Notes under the pieces: model-generated | Seen by the model: the letters and a program-made list of their open reading frames with translations, nothing else | What the model was told of the DNA's origin: nothing | The model's database searches: none | Program-made: the position numbers and the translations under genes | Origin: Sulfuricurvum sp. | GTDB lineage: Bacteria > Campylobacterota > Campylobacteria > Campylobacterales > Sulfurimonadaceae | Length of the DNA: 8,393 nucleotides | Direction of reading: 5' to 3' | Assembly: GCA_014764075.1 (NCBI GenBank) | Contig: JACXUE010000068.1 | Coordinates: 1 to 8,393, forward strand | Part shown: piece by piece, positions 6,748 to 8,393 of the stretch | Numbering within the stretch: position 1 is the stretch's first letter | How the letters are laid out: each line of letters starts with the position of its first letter

Positions 6748-7163
6748 GAATTGTACTCTCTGTTATATCCCTAAATCAATTCTGAATCGAAAAAAAACTC
6801 ATTGAATTTTGTGGAAAATGTGTAATATTCACACTGTGACCTTATTGTGAACAACTCCTCTCATTTTTTACGCAAAATTAGATCATTTTTTCAATTTTTT
6901 CAGAAAATTTTTATCTAAAAATAGACTGAAATCGGTTTTCTTCGAACGCGTTTAAACTCCCTATTTTAGGGCTTTACAACAATATTGTCACATTTATAAA
7001 TTAATTAAGAAGTTGTTACAAGAAGTTATTCACATTTATTGATAATTTTTTTCTCTAAAAACGATGTAACTGCACCGTAATCATTATGTAATCCCATTGC
7101 AATCGTGATTATCTAATGTTTCATTACCCTAATACATAGTAAAAAAATGTGTATTTAACAGTT
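6748..7163. other. AT-rich non-coding stretch with scattered DnaA boxes
   Basis: No plausible gene, tRNA or rRNA is visible. It contains three more DnaA-box-like sites: ATATTCACA (6825-6833, plus), TTGTTCACA (6854-6846, minus) and TTATTCACA (7026-7034, plus). There is a run of T-rich and A-rich tracts from about 6862 to 6920. Small palindromes are CCCTA-TTT-TAGGG (6959-6971) and ACAATATTGT (6979-6988). A cluster of TAAT-containing half sites spans 7077-7134. The promoter of the following gene is presumably near the right end. GATAAT (7041-7046) and the TAAT cluster offer several -10-like hexamers, none convincing. Confidence 0.5.
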
Positions 7164-7168
7164 AAAGG
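7164..7168 (+). promoter_or_regulatory. Ribosome binding site of the acyltransferase gene
   Basis: AAAGG, 7 bp before ATG 7176. It supports that start. Confidence 0.55.
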
Positions 7169-7175
7169 TTAGATC

Positions 7176-7619
7176 ATGGTAAATGCAGAAATGATTTTGA
7201 GAAAAGAACATCCGAATATTTTTCGCTACCCCTCAATAGTTAATAAAACGATTGTCGGTTTAATGCGTTTGCTGATTCATGAAAAATCGATTAACCGTTT
7301 TATGGAAGAACATCACGAAAAAATGGGGCTTGACTTTGTCAATGCTGTATTGGAACACTTAAACGTATCGTACAAAACGATTCATCGTCAAATTGAGAAC
7401 ATTCCGACAATGGGTAAAGTGATTATCGTCGCGAATCACCCTTTGGGCGCATTGGATGCTTTGTGCTTAATCCAAATGGTATGTTCGGTTCGCCAAGATA
7501 AAAAAGTGAAAATTGTGGCAAATCGGATTTTGGGTGAGATTACCCAACTCAAAGAGTTTATGATCGGTGTGGACAATATTAAGTCACGAAATCTTTGCGG
7601 CGCGGAACCGTGTTTTTGA
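7176..7619 (+). CDS. N-terminal fragment: PlsC-type phospholipid acyltransferase domain (truncated)
   Basis: This is a 147-residue frame. The acyltransferase HX4D catalytic motif is present as NHPLGALD (about residues 88-95), followed by KVKIVANRILGEI, typical of this family. The next family block after GVDNI is missing, and the last dozen residues (from KSRN to the stop at 7617-7619) are out-of-frame sequence. Alone it lacks the second half of the acyltransferase fold, so activity is unlikely. The N-terminus is well supported by the ribosome binding site and the usual helical lead-in of about 75 residues. Confidence 0.7.
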   Translation: MVNAEMILRKEHPNIFRYPSIVNKTIVGLMRLLIHEKSINRFMEEHHEKMGLDFVNAVLEHLNVSYKTIHRQIENIPTMGKVIIVANHPLGALDALCLIQMVCSVRQDKKVKIVANRILGEITQLKEFMIGVDNIKSRNLCGAEPCF

Positions 7620-7635
7620 TTTTACAATCGGTGAG

Positions 7636-8393
7636 ATGGTGAGTGAGAAAGCATTCAGCGATTTTAACATCAGTGAAAAGCATCATGCGCGATTGTTTCG
7701 TAAACACCTTTTACGGGTTGCCAAAGGGAAGAAAGGGATCTACCCTACGGAGTGCTCTATTGCCCATCCGGTTTCACGGCAGGAGTTGCGGAGCGAACTT
7801 CGCAAAGGGGAACTCTTGGGGATGACGAGCGATAACAAACACATTTATTTGATTGAGCATGAAAATGCACCGAGTATCATCAATGAAATCGGTCGTCTTC
7901 GAGAATACTCGTTCCGTAAAGTGGGTGAAGGGAGTGGCCATGCGCGGGATATCGACGGGTATGATCGGTATTATCACCATTTGGTATTGTGGGATGATGA
8001 GGCGTTAGAGATTGCCGGAGCGTATCGGATCGGCGAATGTGAATGGATCCTCTCATGGTTAGGAAAAGAGGGTCTTTATATGTCCGATTTGTGTAGCATG
8101 AGTGATCAATTCGATCCTATTTTGGAAGATGCGATTGAATTGGGACGCAGTTTTGTTCAGCCCAAATATTGGGGGAGTCGAGCGCTTGATTATCTTTGGC
8201 AGGGGATCGGTGCTTATCTCAGCCATAATCCGCAGGTCAAATACATGTACGGACCGGTAAGTATTTCGGGGAGTTTTCCCAAACATGCCCAAAACGCTTT
8301 GGTCTATTTTTATACCCTTTATTTTGGTGCGGATCATACGATGGTGAGAGCTAAATCGCCCTATCGTCTTTCCGAATATGTCCAAAACGAGTT
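7636..8393 (+). CDS. C-terminal fragment: COG3176 (OlsB/hemolysin-like) GNAT-fold N-acyltransferase, partial
   Basis: The frame is open from about 7579 to the right edge with no stop. The first ATG in it is 7636, but no spaced ribosome binding site precedes it, so independent translation is doubtful. Family-like blocks are CSIAHPVSRQELRSEL, then EIGRLREYSFRKVGEG (7885-7932) with RDIDGYDRYYHHLVLWDD and EIAGAYRIG. These are the hallmark of COG3176 proteins related to OlsB, which transfer a fatty acyl group to an amino group. Later blocks GSRALDYLWQGIGAYL and YGPVSISGSFP follow the family. The coding sequence upstream of ATG 7636 (EIFAARNRVFDFTIGEM) also looks conserved, which argues that this was the second domain of a fusion and not a separate gene. 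Confidence 0.72.
   Translation, partial: MVSEKAFSDFNISEKHHARLFRKHLLRVAKGKKGIYPTECSIAHPVSRQELRSELRKGELLGMTSDNKHIYLIEHENAPSIINEIGRLREYSFRKVGEGSGHARDIDGYDRYYHHLVLWDDEALEIAGAYRIGECEWILSWLGKEGLYMSDLCSMSDQFDPILEDAIELGRSFVQPKYWGSRALDYLWQGIGAYLSHNPQVKYMYGPVSISGSFPKHAQNALVYFYTLYFGADHTMVRAKSPYRLSEYVQNE

Larger units (their letters stand above)
7176..8393 (+). pseudogene. Disrupted PlsC-COG3176 (OlsF-like) acyltransferase gene, 3' end beyond right edge
   Basis: Two pieces of one fused acyltransferase lie in different frames. The N-terminal PlsC half reads to GVDNI (ending 7580). The C-terminal half resumes in the next frame at LSHEIF (from about 7579). In intact relatives these two points are separated by the second half of the PlsC domain, including the FPAGE/EGxR-type substrate motif, which is absent here. 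The simplest account is a single out-of-frame deletion with a length of 2 modulo 3, removing very roughly 80-100 codons. The fusion architecture resembles OlsF-type ornithine-lipid or related amino-lipid synthases, but the substrate cannot be read from the sequence. A natural mutation and an assembly error are both possible. Confidence 0.7.

Noticed and set aside
8059..8385. 108-codon minus-strand frame near the right edge
   Set aside because: It is antisense to the COG3176 domain frame, which is the one with conserved blocks.
1..8393. CRISPR array, insertion sequence, integrase or attachment site
   Set aside because: No regularly spaced repeats, transposase or integrase frames, or terminal repeats were seen; the window is core chromosome.

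Overview
The window carries the replication-initiation locus of a bacterial chromosome, most likely from a member of the Campylobacterota (formerly Epsilonproteobacteria). The gene order ruvC, dnaA, dnaN, gyrB without recF, the TTCAC-core DnaA boxes matching the Helicobacter-type consensus TCATTCACA, and a 770-residue GyrB all point there. The moderate GC content and protein style suggest a Sulfuricurvum or Sulfurimonas relative. That genus-level guess is inference only.

Layout. On the minus strand, reading right to left: dnaA (initiator ATPase), a 193-bp intergenic region, dnaN (sliding clamp), a 123-bp gap holding a hairpin and a possible promoter, gyrB (gyrase B subunit), and 9 bp after gyrB a membrane-anchored GGDEF-EAL protein that runs off the left edge. 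On the plus strand: ruvC (Holliday junction resolvase), divergent from dnaA, then a 462-bp AT-rich non-coding stretch, then a PlsC-plus-COG3176 acyltransferase gene resembling OlsF-type lipid synthases. That last gene is broken by an internal deletion or frameshift and runs off the right edge.

Replication origin. Two clusters of DnaA boxes flank dnaA, giving a bipartite oriC like that of Helicobacter pylori. The cluster downstream of dnaA (4603-4692) is followed by a G5 spacer and five trinucleotides fitting the DnaA-trio consensus, then an AT-rich stretch. This is the expected design of a basal unwinding element. A strong-looking dnaN promoter (TTGTAA, 17 bp, TATAAT) lies beside this cluster and would transcribe through the unwinding element. 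A third, looser group of boxes sits beyond ruvC.

How the genes work together. DnaA opens the origin, DnaN clamps the polymerase, GyrB with GyrA (not in the window) removes the positive supercoils ahead of the forks, and RuvC resolves Holliday junctions from recombinational repair. The GGDEF-EAL protein has lost the key residues of both c-di-GMP domains as far as they can be seen, so it is more likely a receptor or scaffold than an enzyme. The most noteworthy items are the origin architecture, the double-degenerate GGDEF-EAL protein tied to gyrB, and the disrupted acyltransferase. I found no clearly new system.
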